64,000 nt of DNA from Bacteroidales bacterium UBA3143 (GTDB lineage Bacteria > Bacteroidota > Bacteroidia > Bacteroidales > Dysgonomonadaceae), in assembly GCA_002364735.1 (NCBI GenBank), contig DEZB01000028.1, positions 1-64,000 on the forward strand, given 5' to 3'. A program made the translations under genes and the position numbers. Below the pieces are notes generated by a model, which searched no databases, was not told the DNA's origin, and worked only from the letters and a program-made list of their open reading frames with translations. This document shows positions 26,263 through 35,590 of this stretch, piece by piece; within the stretch, counting starts at the first letter, position 1, and each line of letters opens with the position of its first letter.

Positions 26263-27030
26263 ATTCTATTAACATTGATATTTTTCGACTTAAAATAGCT
26301 CTTTTGTTTTTCAACGTTTGCTTGTGCTTTGGAAAAAACCAAATGTGCTATTTGCGTTGTCGGTTTTTTTCAATATGGCATACAACGTTTGATTTGCATA
26401 ACTCATTCTTTTACAAATTCGTATCTACATCTTAAAACTGCCATTTATACGCAGTAATTTAAGTTTACGTCTAAATTATACTCCAAATTTAAACAATATA
26501 TTCCATTAAAGAAGGTGAAATACTGAAAAGTGCCTAACAACTTCTCAATTCAAAGATTTATTTAAAAAGAACATAGCAAAGCTGACACCATCCATGAAAG
26601 AAAATCTCTTAAAATTACAATTATTAGTCATCGCTGCATCTTGTAGTTGATCGTTATATTCATGCAAAATTGAAAATGTTTAATAATTCTTAGGGTGTTG
26701 AACGACTGGGAGTATTTAAAATTGTAATTTAAGAATGAATGTTGTATGTATTTAAAATGATAAAAAAAGAGACTAGCCTTGTTAAACGCAATCGATTAAC
26801 TTTCTTCTTTTATTATGTTTGCTTTTACATTATTATTATCTTTACAACATTTGAAAGTAAATTAGCAAATCAAACTATGAAAGTCATTGAAACAAACTAT
26901 TCAAAGGAGATACAACGTGATGATGGATAACACAATCCTTCTTACTTTCAATTACGAAGCTAAATAAACAACAGATTATAACGATAGGATATAACACATT
27001 AATGAAAACAATAAAGTAATTACACAATAT
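26263..27030. other. Intergenic region between the Avs-like gene and BREX
   Basis: Holds the upstream cassette-like repeat (26312-26391) and about 600 bases of AT-rich sequence leading to brxA. A possible BREX promoter is TTTG (26818-26821) with TATCTTTA (26837-26844), but the spacing is short. The open frame at 26739-26930 has no features of a real gene. Confidence 0.4.
26312..26391. repeat. Cassette-boundary-like repeat upstream of the Avs-like gene
   Basis: CAACGTTTG occurs as an exact direct repeat at 26312-26320 and 26383-26391, 71 bases apart. Between them are the imperfect arms GGAAAAAACC and GGTTTTTTTC and a GCATACAACG segment. The arrangement recalls the folded recombination sites of gene cassettes. 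Confidence 0.5.
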
Positions 27031-27633
27031 ATGACAAAGAACTCTTCATATTCATTTTCTTTTTTAACTGCATCCATGAATATTCATGAAATGGTGAAGG
27101 TAGCTCAATCTATCGTTGAAGAGCGAGAGATAGATGCAACCAATGAATTGGGAAATGGAAAACAAAATACAGGAAAGAAAAAATTACAAGAGTATACAAA
27201 TCGTATAAACACATTAACTCAAAAACAGCTTGATATACTTGCTAATGGAAATTTAAATAGTCAAAAACAGATAGCTTTTTTGTCTATATGCAAGCTATAC
27301 AATTTCATTCGTGACTTTGTGGTAGAAGTGCTGCGCGATAAAATACTTCTCTTTGACTATCAGATAGAGGATAGTGATTATCTGTCTTTCTGGCGAAGAA
27401 AAGCAGAATTGCAGCCACGAATGGAGTCGTTTACCGAAAACTCTAAAAAAAAGATTCGCCAAATAACCCTACGAATATTAGCCGAAGCAGATATAATAGA
27501 CTCTACCAGTAATAAAATGATAAAAATACAAATAATAGACCCAGTTGTAGAAAAAGTTATTTTGGAGGATAATCCAAATTGGATGAAAGTGTTTTTGAAA
27601 AGCGATTTAGATATAAAAAGCTATGATGTGTAA
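27031..27633 (+). CDS. brxA: BREX protein BrxA (DUF1819)
   Basis: First gene of the BREX operon; 200 residues as usual for the DUF1819 family. The opening YSFSFLTASMNIHEMVKVAQ is the family signature, and the C-terminal part holds RRKAELQPRMESFTENSKKK followed by a winged-helix-like region. BrxA is a small helical DNA-binding protein needed for BREX phage exclusion in tested systems. Its position ahead of brxB, brxC, pglX, pglZ and brxL supports the assignment. Confidence 0.9.
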   Translation: MTKNSSYSFSFLTASMNIHEMVKVAQSIVEEREIDATNELGNGKQNTGKKKLQEYTNRINTLTQKQLDILANGNLNSQKQIAFLSICKLYNFIRDFVVEVLRDKILLFDYQIEDSDYLSFWRRKAELQPRMESFTENSKKKIRQITLRILAEADIIDSTSNKMIKIQIIDPVVEKVILEDNPNWMKVFLKSDLDIKSYDV

Positions 27634-27655
27634 CTATAATACAAATATAGGGACT

Positions 27656-27679
27656 GTAGGGGCGTATTGCATAAACCCT
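27656..27679. repeat. Fragment of a common palindromic repeat (GGGGCGTATTGCATA)
   Basis: GTAGGGGCGTATTGCATA is the left part of a palindromic interspersed repeat that I recall as frequent in Bacteroidota genomes. The right arm is decayed here. It occupies the gap between brxA and brxB. Confidence 0.4.
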
Positions 27680-27748
27680 CAATCAACAGAATCTGTTGTA
27701 ATTAAAAATAAAGGAGTAAGAAAGCAATAATAAGTAATAAACATATAC

Positions 27749-28327
27749 ATGACAGATATTCTTAAACAATTCGAACATATATACAACGTAGTCACTTCTA
27801 CCAGATTCTTGAAAGGCGAGGGTATTGGGGGTGAAATTCCCTTCTACATTGCACCCTACGATGCCACAAAAGAGCTGCAAGTACGCAATGAGATTGCACT
27901 GCTTATAAAAAGAATGAACACAAGTGGAGTCTCTGTAAAAGAGATAAACCTTTACGATGTAGTGTGTAATTTGTTGGAAACCGAAATGGGTTTCAACGAT
28001 TTTGTAGAAATGGAGAAGGATATGGACAAAGACGAGTTTAAAGATGCCATACAATCGCTATTAGAGATAAACGAAGTGTTGATTCCTCACATACAATCTA
28101 TAGTAGAAGAGAGCGATGCAAAAGTATTTTTTCTAACCAGTATTGGTTTGGTGTTTCCATACATTCGTTCGCACAACATACTCAACAATTTGCAAAACGT
28201 AGTAAAACATGCACCCCTGCTCACTTTTTTTCCAGGAGAGTACGATGGGCATACACTCAATCTTTTTGGCAAACTAAAAGATGACAACTACTACAGAGCA
28301 TTCAATATATTTACAATAGGAAAATAA
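27749..28327 (+). CDS. brxB: BREX protein BrxB (DUF1788)
   Basis: A 192-residue DUF1788 protein. Family features include FLKGEGIGGEIPFYIAPYDA near the N-terminus, a central NEIALLIKRMN helix, and FFLTSIGLVFPYIRSHNILN with PLLTFFPGEYDG at the C-terminus. It is a core BREX component of unknown biochemical activity. It begins 115 bases after brxA and ends 19 bases before brxC. Confidence 0.92.
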   Translation: MTDILKQFEHIYNVVTSTRFLKGEGIGGEIPFYIAPYDATKELQVRNEIALLIKRMNTSGVSVKEINLYDVVCNLLETEMGFNDFVEMEKDMDKDEFKDAIQSLLEINEVLIPHIQSIVEESDAKVFFLTSIGLVFPYIRSHNILNNLQNVVKHAPLLTFFPGEYDGHTLNLFGKLKDDNYYRAFNIFTIGK

Positions 28328-28346
28328 AACTAAACGATATAGCGCC

Positions 28347-31300
28347 ATGATTATAAAGAATATTTTTGATAAGAATATCAATCGAAACATCGAAACGGTT
28401 ATTAAAGCAGACGACCGTGAAAACATTTCGAGTGAAGTAGAAGAATATGTAATTACACGTGAAATAGCTTCAAGGCTTGAACCTTTTTTCGAATCTTATA
28501 ACAACTACCATGGAGTAAATGGTGTATGGATATCGGGTTTCTTTGGTAGTGGTAAGTCACACTTGCTAAAGATACTTTCGTATGTGCTGGAGAACAAAAC
28601 ATACGATGGCAAAAGCAGTGGAGAAATATTTGCCAACAAAATAGATGCAAACAATGCATTGCTGAAAGCAAATGTGAATAAAGCCACAAAAATTCCTTCA
28701 GAGTCTGTTCTGTTTAATATAGACCAACAAGCACAAATAACAACCAAGTCTGACGAAAATGCTGTTCTCTCGGTTTTCTACAAAGTGTTTTATGACCACC
28801 TTGGCTTTTTTGGTGCACAAATGCCAGTAGCTCAATTTGAGCATTGGTTGTATAACGAAAAAAAATATGCTGCTTTTGTTGAGCAATACAACTCTATCAC
28901 AGGAATTACTTGGGAAACTGACCGCCGAAAATATTTCGCACCCAAAGTAAAAGATGCAATTAGTAAAGTGTTGGGCAATTTATACCACGATGACCCTTCG
29001 AAATACAAATCTATAATAGATGAAATACGCAAAGATTTGCGTCTATCGATAGAAGATTTTTCGGAACGTGTAAATAGTTATATAAAATCGAAAGAGAAGA
29101 GCTTCCACCTCAATTTCTTTGTTGACGAAGTGGGGCAATACATTAGCGACAATACTAAACTAATGCTCAATCTGCAAACCATAGCCGAGTCGCTTGCCAC
29201 CAAAACACGTGGACACGCATGGATATTGGTTACATCGCAAGAAGATATGGAGAAGGTAGTGCTTGATATGAATGCAAAACAACAAAACGACTTTTCGCGC
29301 ATTCAGGCACGTTTTGGTATCAAGATGAATCTATCGTCAGCAAATGTGGACGAGGTGATAGAGAAGCGTCTGCTTAAAAAGAAAAGTGAGCCACAAGAGC
29401 AACTAAAAGAGATATACAATAAAGAGAAAGTGCATTTAAAGAGCTTGCTCTCTTTCTCTGAAGAGGGTATACAATTTAATGGATACAAAAACGAGAAAGA
29501 CTTTGCCAATAAATACCCGTTTGTTGCCTATCAGTTCGACCTTTTTCAGCAATGTCGTATTGCCCTATCACGCCACAATGCTTTTCAGGGTAAGCACTCA
29601 TCAGTAGGAGAACGTAGCATGTTGGGTGTTTTCCAACAAGTGGTAACCAACATAGAAGATGGCAACGAAACCCGGTTGGTTAGTTTCGACAAAATGTATG
29701 AGGGTATTCGCAACGAGTTGCGTAGCGAAATACAGAACTCCATAATTATGGCAGAAAACAACCTTGCCGACAAGTTTGCTATTCAGGTATTGAAGGCACT
29801 GTTTCTTGTAAAATATTTCGATAACTTTAAGACTACCAAGCGTAACATCATTACTATGATGATAGACGATATGCACATCGATTTTAATGCTCATAAAAAA
29901 AGAGTAGACGAGGCATTAAACACATTAGAAAATCAGAGCTATGTGCAGCGCAACGATAATGTGTATGAGTTTTTGACAGACAACGAAAAAGATATAGAAA
30001 AAGAGATAAAAGATACTGAACTGGACGATCAAGCTGTAACACAGTATATGAAGGAACTCTTCTTCGACCAAATTATTGGCGACTCGCGCATCAGATATAT
30101 CGATAACAAACAGAACTACGAATTTGCTTCGCGCATAGATGATATATTGGTGAGCAAAGAGAAGGAGTTGGAAATTGAGATTATTACCCCCAACTATTAC
30201 CAACACGATAATAGTGGTCAACTACAGGCAAGAACTATGGGAGCCCCCAAAATGATATTGCACCTACCAGCCGATGCTACTTTTATGAAAGATGTGAAGA
30301 TGTATCTTCGCACCAACACTTATATTATGCAAAAACAGTCGCGCAGCAATACATCCGATATTATGCGCATTTTGCATGAGAAGTCGCAATTAAATAGAGA
30401 GCGTGGCAGCATATTAAAACTAAAAGGCAATGAACTTTTGGCAAAAGCCACCGTATATATGAATGGTAGCCCACATGAAATGGGCAATACATCGGAAGGT
30501 AAAAACAGAGTAGTAAATGCTTTTCAAGATTTGGTAAAGATTGCCTATCCCAATTTGCAGATGTTGGGCAACTATATCTATACTGAAGAGAATATTCGCA
30601 CAATTTTAACTGAGAAGGGCGACGATCTGTTTCAAGGCAACGATGAATCTATTTCTGAAGCAGAGTCAGAAATATTTGGCTATATCAACCGACGCAAAAA
30701 CCAATCAGACCGTACCACACTTAATAATTTACGCGAACATTTTTCGCGTCGTCCCTATGGATGGTATCAAAATGCAACTTTCTCTAAACTTGCACAACTG
30801 CAAAAACGCAGCAAAGTAGTAATGAAGCAAGACTCCAACGAGCTTACCGACAGAGAAGCCTACCAGGCATTGATGAATACCCACCAGTATGGCATCACGC
30901 TTTTGCAACCACAAGAAGTAATTGACACCCGTTTGGTGAAACAGCTAAAAGATATATATGCTGATGCTTTTAACCACACTTGTGCAGCAAACGAAGCCAA
31001 AGAGGTGGTGGCAGCATTCAAAGAGCAGTTGAACTTGATGTACACAAAGGTGAAAGGGTTTTTAAATCAAACACACGAATATCATTTTTTGAATAGCCTA
31101 CATCCATTCGCCGAATTTCTTGAAACATTGAAAAATAGAAAAGATAGCAATTATTATTTCTTCAATATTGGCGAATTCGAAAATCAACTATTAGATTACA
31201 AAGAAAATTTGTTAGATAGTATTCAACCCTTTATGAATAGTGAGCAAAAGAATATTTATGATGATATTAAATCGGTAATACAAGGTAACAAAGCCAATCT

Positions 31301-31937
31301 AACTTTTGTAGAGGGAGATGAGTTTGAAACCCTTCAAATATTAATGGATAGCGAAACTCCCTATCGTGGCAATCAGATAAGAGATGCAAAATCGGCCAAA
31401 GATCAACTGACCAACAAAATATTGAAAGCCATAGATGATGAAAAATTGAAGTTTGCCAAAGCTTACGAAGCTGTAATTGAAGCCATACAATCGCGTGCTG
31501 ATTTTGACACACTCACCGAGCTACAACAAGCAGAGGTGTTGCAACCCTTCAATGCTATAAAGCGTAAGGTAGAGGATAGAAGCTACAGGTACATTGCTGT
31601 AATAAGGAGTGATATTCAGCATATAGAAAATCAACTATATGAAAAACAGCTCAACTTGATGAGCAAGCTGTTAACTCCAAAAACAAAATCTACAGCAATA
31701 TCAGGTGGCACACCAACAAATGTAGGTGCAAAAACAGGCAGTGATACTGATGCTGGCATTACAGTAGAAGAACCACCACGCAAGAGATACATTATGAACA
31801 ATCACATTCATGTGAGTTATCAAAAAAACGACCTCACTACCGAATCCGATGTTGATGAGTATATACAAGCTTTGCGTGATGCCTATCTAAAAAAGATAAA
31901 AGACAATCACATTATTACTTTAAAAAAATCGCATTAG
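28347..31937 (+). CDS. brxC: BREX ATPase BrxC
   Basis: Large P-loop ATPase of 1196 residues, matching the usual size. The Walker A motif GFFGSGKSHLLKIL lies near residues 64-77 after the N-terminal VWISG strand. Further conserved BrxC segments are NFFVDEVGQYISDN (Walker B) and ILVTSQEDMEKV. The C-terminal half is helical and ends with a linker and the conserved RYIMNNHIHVSYQKNDLTTESDVDEY-type tail split across about residues 1150-1175. BrxC is proposed to form the large assembly with PglX and PglZ that recognises and blocks phage DNA. Confidence 0.93.
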   Translation: MIIKNIFDKNINRNIETVIKADDRENISSEVEEYVITREIASRLEPFFESYNNYHGVNGVWISGFFGSGKSHLLKILSYVLENKTYDGKSSGEIFANKIDANNALLKANVNKATKIPSESVLFNIDQQAQITTKSDENAVLSVFYKVFYDHLGFFGAQMPVAQFEHWLYNEKKYAAFVEQYNSITGITWETDRRKYFAPKVKDAISKVLGNLYHDDPSKYKSIIDEIRKDLRLSIEDFSERVNSYIKSKEKSFHLNFFVDEVGQYISDNTKLMLNLQTIAESLATKTRGHAWILVTSQEDMEKVVLDMNAKQQNDFSRIQARFGIKMNLSSANVDEVIEKRLLKKKSEPQEQLKEIYNKEKVHLKSLLSFSEEGIQFNGYKNEKDFANKYPFVAYQFDLFQQCRIALSRHNAFQGKHSSVGERSMLGVFQQVVTNIEDGNETRLVSFDKMYEGIRNELRSEIQNSIIMAENNLADKFAIQVLKALFLVKYFDNFKTTKRNIITMMIDDMHIDFNAHKKRVDEALNTLENQSYVQRNDNVYEFLTDNEKDIEKEIKDTELDDQAVTQYMKELFFDQIIGDSRIRYIDNKQNYEFASRIDDILVSKEKELEIEIITPNYYQHDNSGQLQARTMGAPKMILHLPADATFMKDVKMYLRTNTYIMQKQSRSNTSDIMRILHEKSQLNRERGSILKLKGNELLAKATVYMNGSPHEMGNTSEGKNRVVNAFQDLVKIAYPNLQMLGNYIYTEENIRTILTEKGDDLFQGNDESISEAESEIFGYINRRKNQSDRTTLNNLREHFSRRPYGWYQNATFSKLAQLQKRSKVVMKQDSNELTDREAYQALMNTHQYGITLLQPQEVIDTRLVKQLKDIYADAFNHTCAANEAKEVVAAFKEQLNLMYTKVKGFLNQTHEYHFLNSLHPFAEFLETLKNRKDSNYYFFNIGEFENQLLDYKENLLDSIQPFMNSEQKNIYDDIKSVIQGNKANLTFVEGDEFETLQILMDSETPYRGNQIRDAKSAKDQLTNKILKAIDDEKLKFAKAYEAVIEAIQSRADFDTLTELQQAEVLQPFNAIKRKVEDRSYRYIAVIRSDIQHIENQLYEKQLNLMSKLLTPKTKSTAISGGTPTNVGAKTGSDTDAGITVEEPPRKRYIMNNHIHVSYQKNDLTTESDVDEYIQALRDAYLKKIKDNHIITLKKSH

Positions 31938-31972
31938 TAAATTTAAATACCTGTTCTCAGTCCTTGATTTTG

Positions 31973-31996
31973 CTCCCTGAGCGTAGTCGAAGGGAG
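31973..31996. repeat. Common Bacteroidota hairpin repeat between brxC and pglX
   Basis: CTCCCTGAGCGTAGTCGAAG followed by GGAG forms a short stem (CTCCCT with AGGGAG). The core CTGAGCGTAGTCGAAG is an interspersed repeat that I recall as abundant in Bacteroidota. It sits in the 115-base gap before pglX. Confidence 0.5.
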
Positions 31997-32052
31997 CCGA
32001 AGGGCAAAAAAACAGAAAAACAAAATTACAAAAAAACGTCACTCAATATATT

Positions 32053-35000
32053 ATGAACACCAATCTTCTCAAACGTTTTGCCCAAGAAGCACGCACCAAA
32101 CTAATGACCCAAATTGCAGCCAAATTAGAACTGGTGCTCACTTCCGACTCGGGCCAACTGCGCGAAAAAGCCACACAAATAGAAAAATTGAACGAAGCCA
32201 TTGCCGCTACCTGCAAAGAGCAAGTGGTGGACAAAGTGGCTTACACGTGGTTCAACCGCTTTATGGCATTGCGCTTTATGGATGTAAACGGGTATCAACC
32301 AATAGGAATACAAGTGGTGTCGCCCAAAGAGGATTATACACTACCCGAACTATTGGATGAAGCAAAGCAAGGTCATATTCCTACAGAACTAACTGTTGAC
32401 CATGAGCGTATCAACGACCTCTTGAATGGAAAGATACAGAGCAATAACCCGCAAAATGAGGTGTACAAGATGCTTTTGATTGCAGCATGTAATCACTTGA
32501 ATAAGGTGTTTCCCTTTCTATTTGAACACATTAATGACTATACCGAACTACTGCTTCCAGACGATTTAACTTCAGAGTTCTCTATTCTTCAAGATGTACG
32601 AGATGGAATGACTGAAGAAGATTGTAGTGAAGTGGAAATAATAGGGTGGTTGTATCAGTTCTATATATCGGAAGTAAACGATGAACTAATTAGCTCTAAA
32701 AAGAAATACAGAACAGAAGATTTAGCACCAGCATCGCAACTCTTTACTCCCAAGTGGATTGTGCAATATATGGTAGATAATACTTTGGGGCAATTGTGGA
32801 GCGAGATAAAGCCCAACACCACTGTTACAGATAGTTTAGACTTTTATATAAAGCCAGCCTACAAAGAACAACTAACTCCACGTACAAAAAAAAGCATTGA
32901 AGATATTAAGTTCTTTGAACCCTGTGTTGGTTCTGGGCATATCTTATCTTATGCCTTCGATATTTTTTACAAAATATATGAAGAGCAAGGATACAACCCT
33001 ACTGAAATTCCTGAGCTAATTATCACCAAAAACTTGTATGGAGTAGATATCGACCAACGAGCAGCACAGCTTGCATCGTTTGTTCTACTCATGAAAGGAA
33101 GACAAAAGCACAGACGTTTCTTAAGAGCAGTAGAACGCAAAAATATTCAGCCTAATATCACTTTCTTTCAAAACTTCGACTTTGATGAGAAGTTCAAGAA
33201 TGCTGCATCATTGGGTTCGCTAATAACTGTTGAGCCAGAAGAGATAGAGGCATTTAATGTGGAGAGTGACACACTGTTTGGAGAACAGCAAGCTGCTTTG
33301 AAAAAGCTTTACTCTTTATTAGGGCAACGATACGATGTAGTAGCAACCAATCCTCCCTACATTGGGAGCAACAGAATGGAAGCAGAGTTGAAAAAGTTTA
33401 TTGATACCAACTATGCCGATACCAAGTCTGATATGTTTGCAACTTTTGTAGTGCGATGCCTAGAGCTTTGCAACGATGAAGGATTGACTGGCTATATGAC
33501 TCCCTTTGTTTGGATGTTTATTTCAAGCTATCAAAAGCTGCGAGAGATTATTATAGACTATCATTTTATCAATAACTTAATCCAATTAGAATATTCAGGA
33601 TTTGATGGAGCAACTGTGCCTATTTGCACTTTTACATTGAGAAAGCAATCTCTTAATGAAGAAGCTAAAGGAAGCTACATTCGTTTGAGCGATTTTAGAG
33701 GTTCGCAAAATCAAGCACCGAAAACGCTTGAAGCGATAGGGAATCCTGATTGTGGTTGGTTTTATACTGCAAAGCAGAAGGATTTTGAGAAAATACCTGG
33801 GATTCCGATTGGGTATTGGTTGAGTCAAAGATGGATTTCAATTTTTCAAGAAAAAAAAGTAAAAGACATTACTCAATCAGAAGGTCAAACTAAGTCTGGA
33901 AAAAACGAAAAGTACTTAAGATTAGCTTGGGAAATTAATATTGGAAGTTTTGGTAAAAATGAAAAATGGGTTAAACATCCCAAAGGAGGTGCATTTAGAA
34001 GATGGTTTGGAAATCTAGACACAGTAATCGACTGGTCAAAAGAAGCTAGATATCATTATAGGAAGGATAGAGTTGCACGGATTTTAGTTGAGAAACTTTG
34101 GTGGAAAAAAGGAATATCTTGGACCTTGATAACTTCAGGAAAACAAAGTTTTAGAAATTATGATGATGAATCTATTTTTAATTTAGCTGCTCCAACATTG
34201 TTTTTTAATAGTGAAAAAGAAAGAAAATACACTCTTGGTCTTTTAAACACTCCAATATCAGAAACTATACTTAAAGTCTTGAATCCAACACTAAATTGTA
34301 ATATCGGAGAGGTTCAATCTATTCCGCTAATATTTAATGAGAAAGGATTTAATGTAATATCTAAAGTTGAAAATTTAGTTGAACTAAGTAAAAAAGATTG
34401 GAACTCACGAGAAACCTCTTGGGATTTCCAACACAACGAACTAATAAAAGGAAAAACGTCAGTTATAAAAGAAGCTTACCAACAATATCAACACCAATGG
34501 CAAGAACAATTCTACGAACTGCACAGTAATGAAGAAGAACTAAATATGCAGTTTATAGAGATATATGGTCTGCAAGAAGAGCTCACACCCGATGTACCAT
34601 TGGAAGATATCACCATTCTTCAAAATGAATTAGACCAAAGGAAACTAAAAGACCTAAGCACCACCTACAAAAGCGGTTGGCAACTAATAGATGGCGAATG
34701 GCAGCTAGACAGTGAAGAGAAAGAAAAGCCCGATTTACCTTTCGATGCACGAGAAGTAATGCGCCAATTTGTAAGCTATGCTGTGGGCTGTATGTTTGGC
34801 AGGTATAGCCTAGACAAAGAGGGATTGATATTAGCCAATCAAGGAGAAACCTTGGAAGACTACATAGCAAAAGTGGGAGTAGCTAAAGAGGAGCTTCAAT
34901 TTGTGCCCGATGAAGATAACATCATCCCCATATTGGACGATGAGTGGTTTAAAGATGATATGGTGGAATTGTTCAATGCTTTCCTTAAACGTTCGTTTGG

Positions 35001-35538
35001 CAAAGAGAATTTTGAGCAAAACCTTGCTTTTGTTGAAGAGTCACTGGGTAGGGATATGCGCAACTATTTCTTGCGTGATTTCTACACCGATCATGTTCGC
35101 AGGTACAAAAAAAGACCCATCTATTGGCTATTCTCTAGCCTCAAAGGTTCGTTCAACGTACTCATCTATATTCACCGCTACACTCCCGATACACTCAATA
35201 GAATATTCAACAACTACTTGGCAGAGTATAGAGAGAAACTAAAGATGCACAGCGAACAACTCAACCATATTATTGAGAAAGGCTCGGGTAGTGAGCAAAC
35301 ACAAGCTGCCAAAGAGTTGGACAAAATAAAAACAATACTGCTTGAGTTGCAAGAGTACGAGAGAGATATTCTGTATCCGTTAGCAACAGAACGCATCCAT
35401 ATAGACCTGGACGATGGTGTGCTTGTAAACTACAACAAGTTTGGCAGTGCCATAAAACAAGTTGCAGGATTGAATGACAAGGTGACCAAGAAGAAGGTGA
35501 AGGGGTTTGATTGGATTGATGGTTCTACCATTAGATAG
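32053..35538 (+). CDS. pglX: BREX-1 adenine-specific DNA methyltransferase PglX
   Basis: N6-adenine methyltransferase of 1161 residues that marks host DNA in BREX type 1. The SAM-binding motif is FFEPCVGSGHILSYAFD near residues 290-306, and the catalytic motif NPPY is at residues 433-436 (VVATNPPYIGSN). The target-recognition region lies roughly between 560 and 800, and the C-terminal part is helical. Both motifs are intact, so the enzyme should be active. Its target sequence cannot be read from the gene. Confidence 0.95.
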   Translation: MNTNLLKRFAQEARTKLMTQIAAKLELVLTSDSGQLREKATQIEKLNEAIAATCKEQVVDKVAYTWFNRFMALRFMDVNGYQPIGIQVVSPKEDYTLPELLDEAKQGHIPTELTVDHERINDLLNGKIQSNNPQNEVYKMLLIAACNHLNKVFPFLFEHINDYTELLLPDDLTSEFSILQDVRDGMTEEDCSEVEIIGWLYQFYISEVNDELISSKKKYRTEDLAPASQLFTPKWIVQYMVDNTLGQLWSEIKPNTTVTDSLDFYIKPAYKEQLTPRTKKSIEDIKFFEPCVGSGHILSYAFDIFYKIYEEQGYNPTEIPELIITKNLYGVDIDQRAAQLASFVLLMKGRQKHRRFLRAVERKNIQPNITFFQNFDFDEKFKNAASLGSLITVEPEEIEAFNVESDTLFGEQQAALKKLYSLLGQRYDVVATNPPYIGSNRMEAELKKFIDTNYADTKSDMFATFVVRCLELCNDEGLTGYMTPFVWMFISSYQKLREIIIDYHFINNLIQLEYSGFDGATVPICTFTLRKQSLNEEAKGSYIRLSDFRGSQNQAPKTLEAIGNPDCGWFYTAKQKDFEKIPGIPIGYWLSQRWISIFQEKKVKDITQSEGQTKSGKNEKYLRLAWEINIGSFGKNEKWVKHPKGGAFRRWFGNLDTVIDWSKEARYHYRKDRVARILVEKLWWKKGISWTLITSGKQSFRNYDDESIFNLAAPTLFFNSEKERKYTLGLLNTPISETILKVLNPTLNCNIGEVQSIPLIFNEKGFNVISKVENLVELSKKDWNSRETSWDFQHNELIKGKTSVIKEAYQQYQHQWQEQFYELHSNEEELNMQFIEIYGLQEELTPDVPLEDITILQNELDQRKLKDLSTTYKSGWQLIDGEWQLDSEEKEKPDLPFDAREVMRQFVSYAVGCMFGRYSLDKEGLILANQGETLEDYIAKVGVAKEELQFVPDEDNIIPILDDEWFKDDMVELFNAFLKRSFGKENFEQNLAFVEESLGRDMRNYFLRDFYTDHVRRYKKRPIYWLFSSLKGSFNVLIYIHRYTPDTLNRIFNNYLAEYREKLKMHSEQLNHIIEKGSGSEQTQAAKELDKIKTILLELQEYERDILYPLATERIHIDLDDGVLVNYNKFGSAIKQVAGLNDKVTKKKVKGFDWIDGSTIR

Positions 35539-35590
35539 AATACAATCTCTCATTTAGAAACAAGGATAAACAAAATAACAACATAAAACA

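Noticed and set aside
26739..26930. 63-codon open frame upstream of brxA
   Set aside because: Low-complexity hydrophobic stretch in AT-rich DNA, no ribosome or family evidence; more likely part of the BREX control region.
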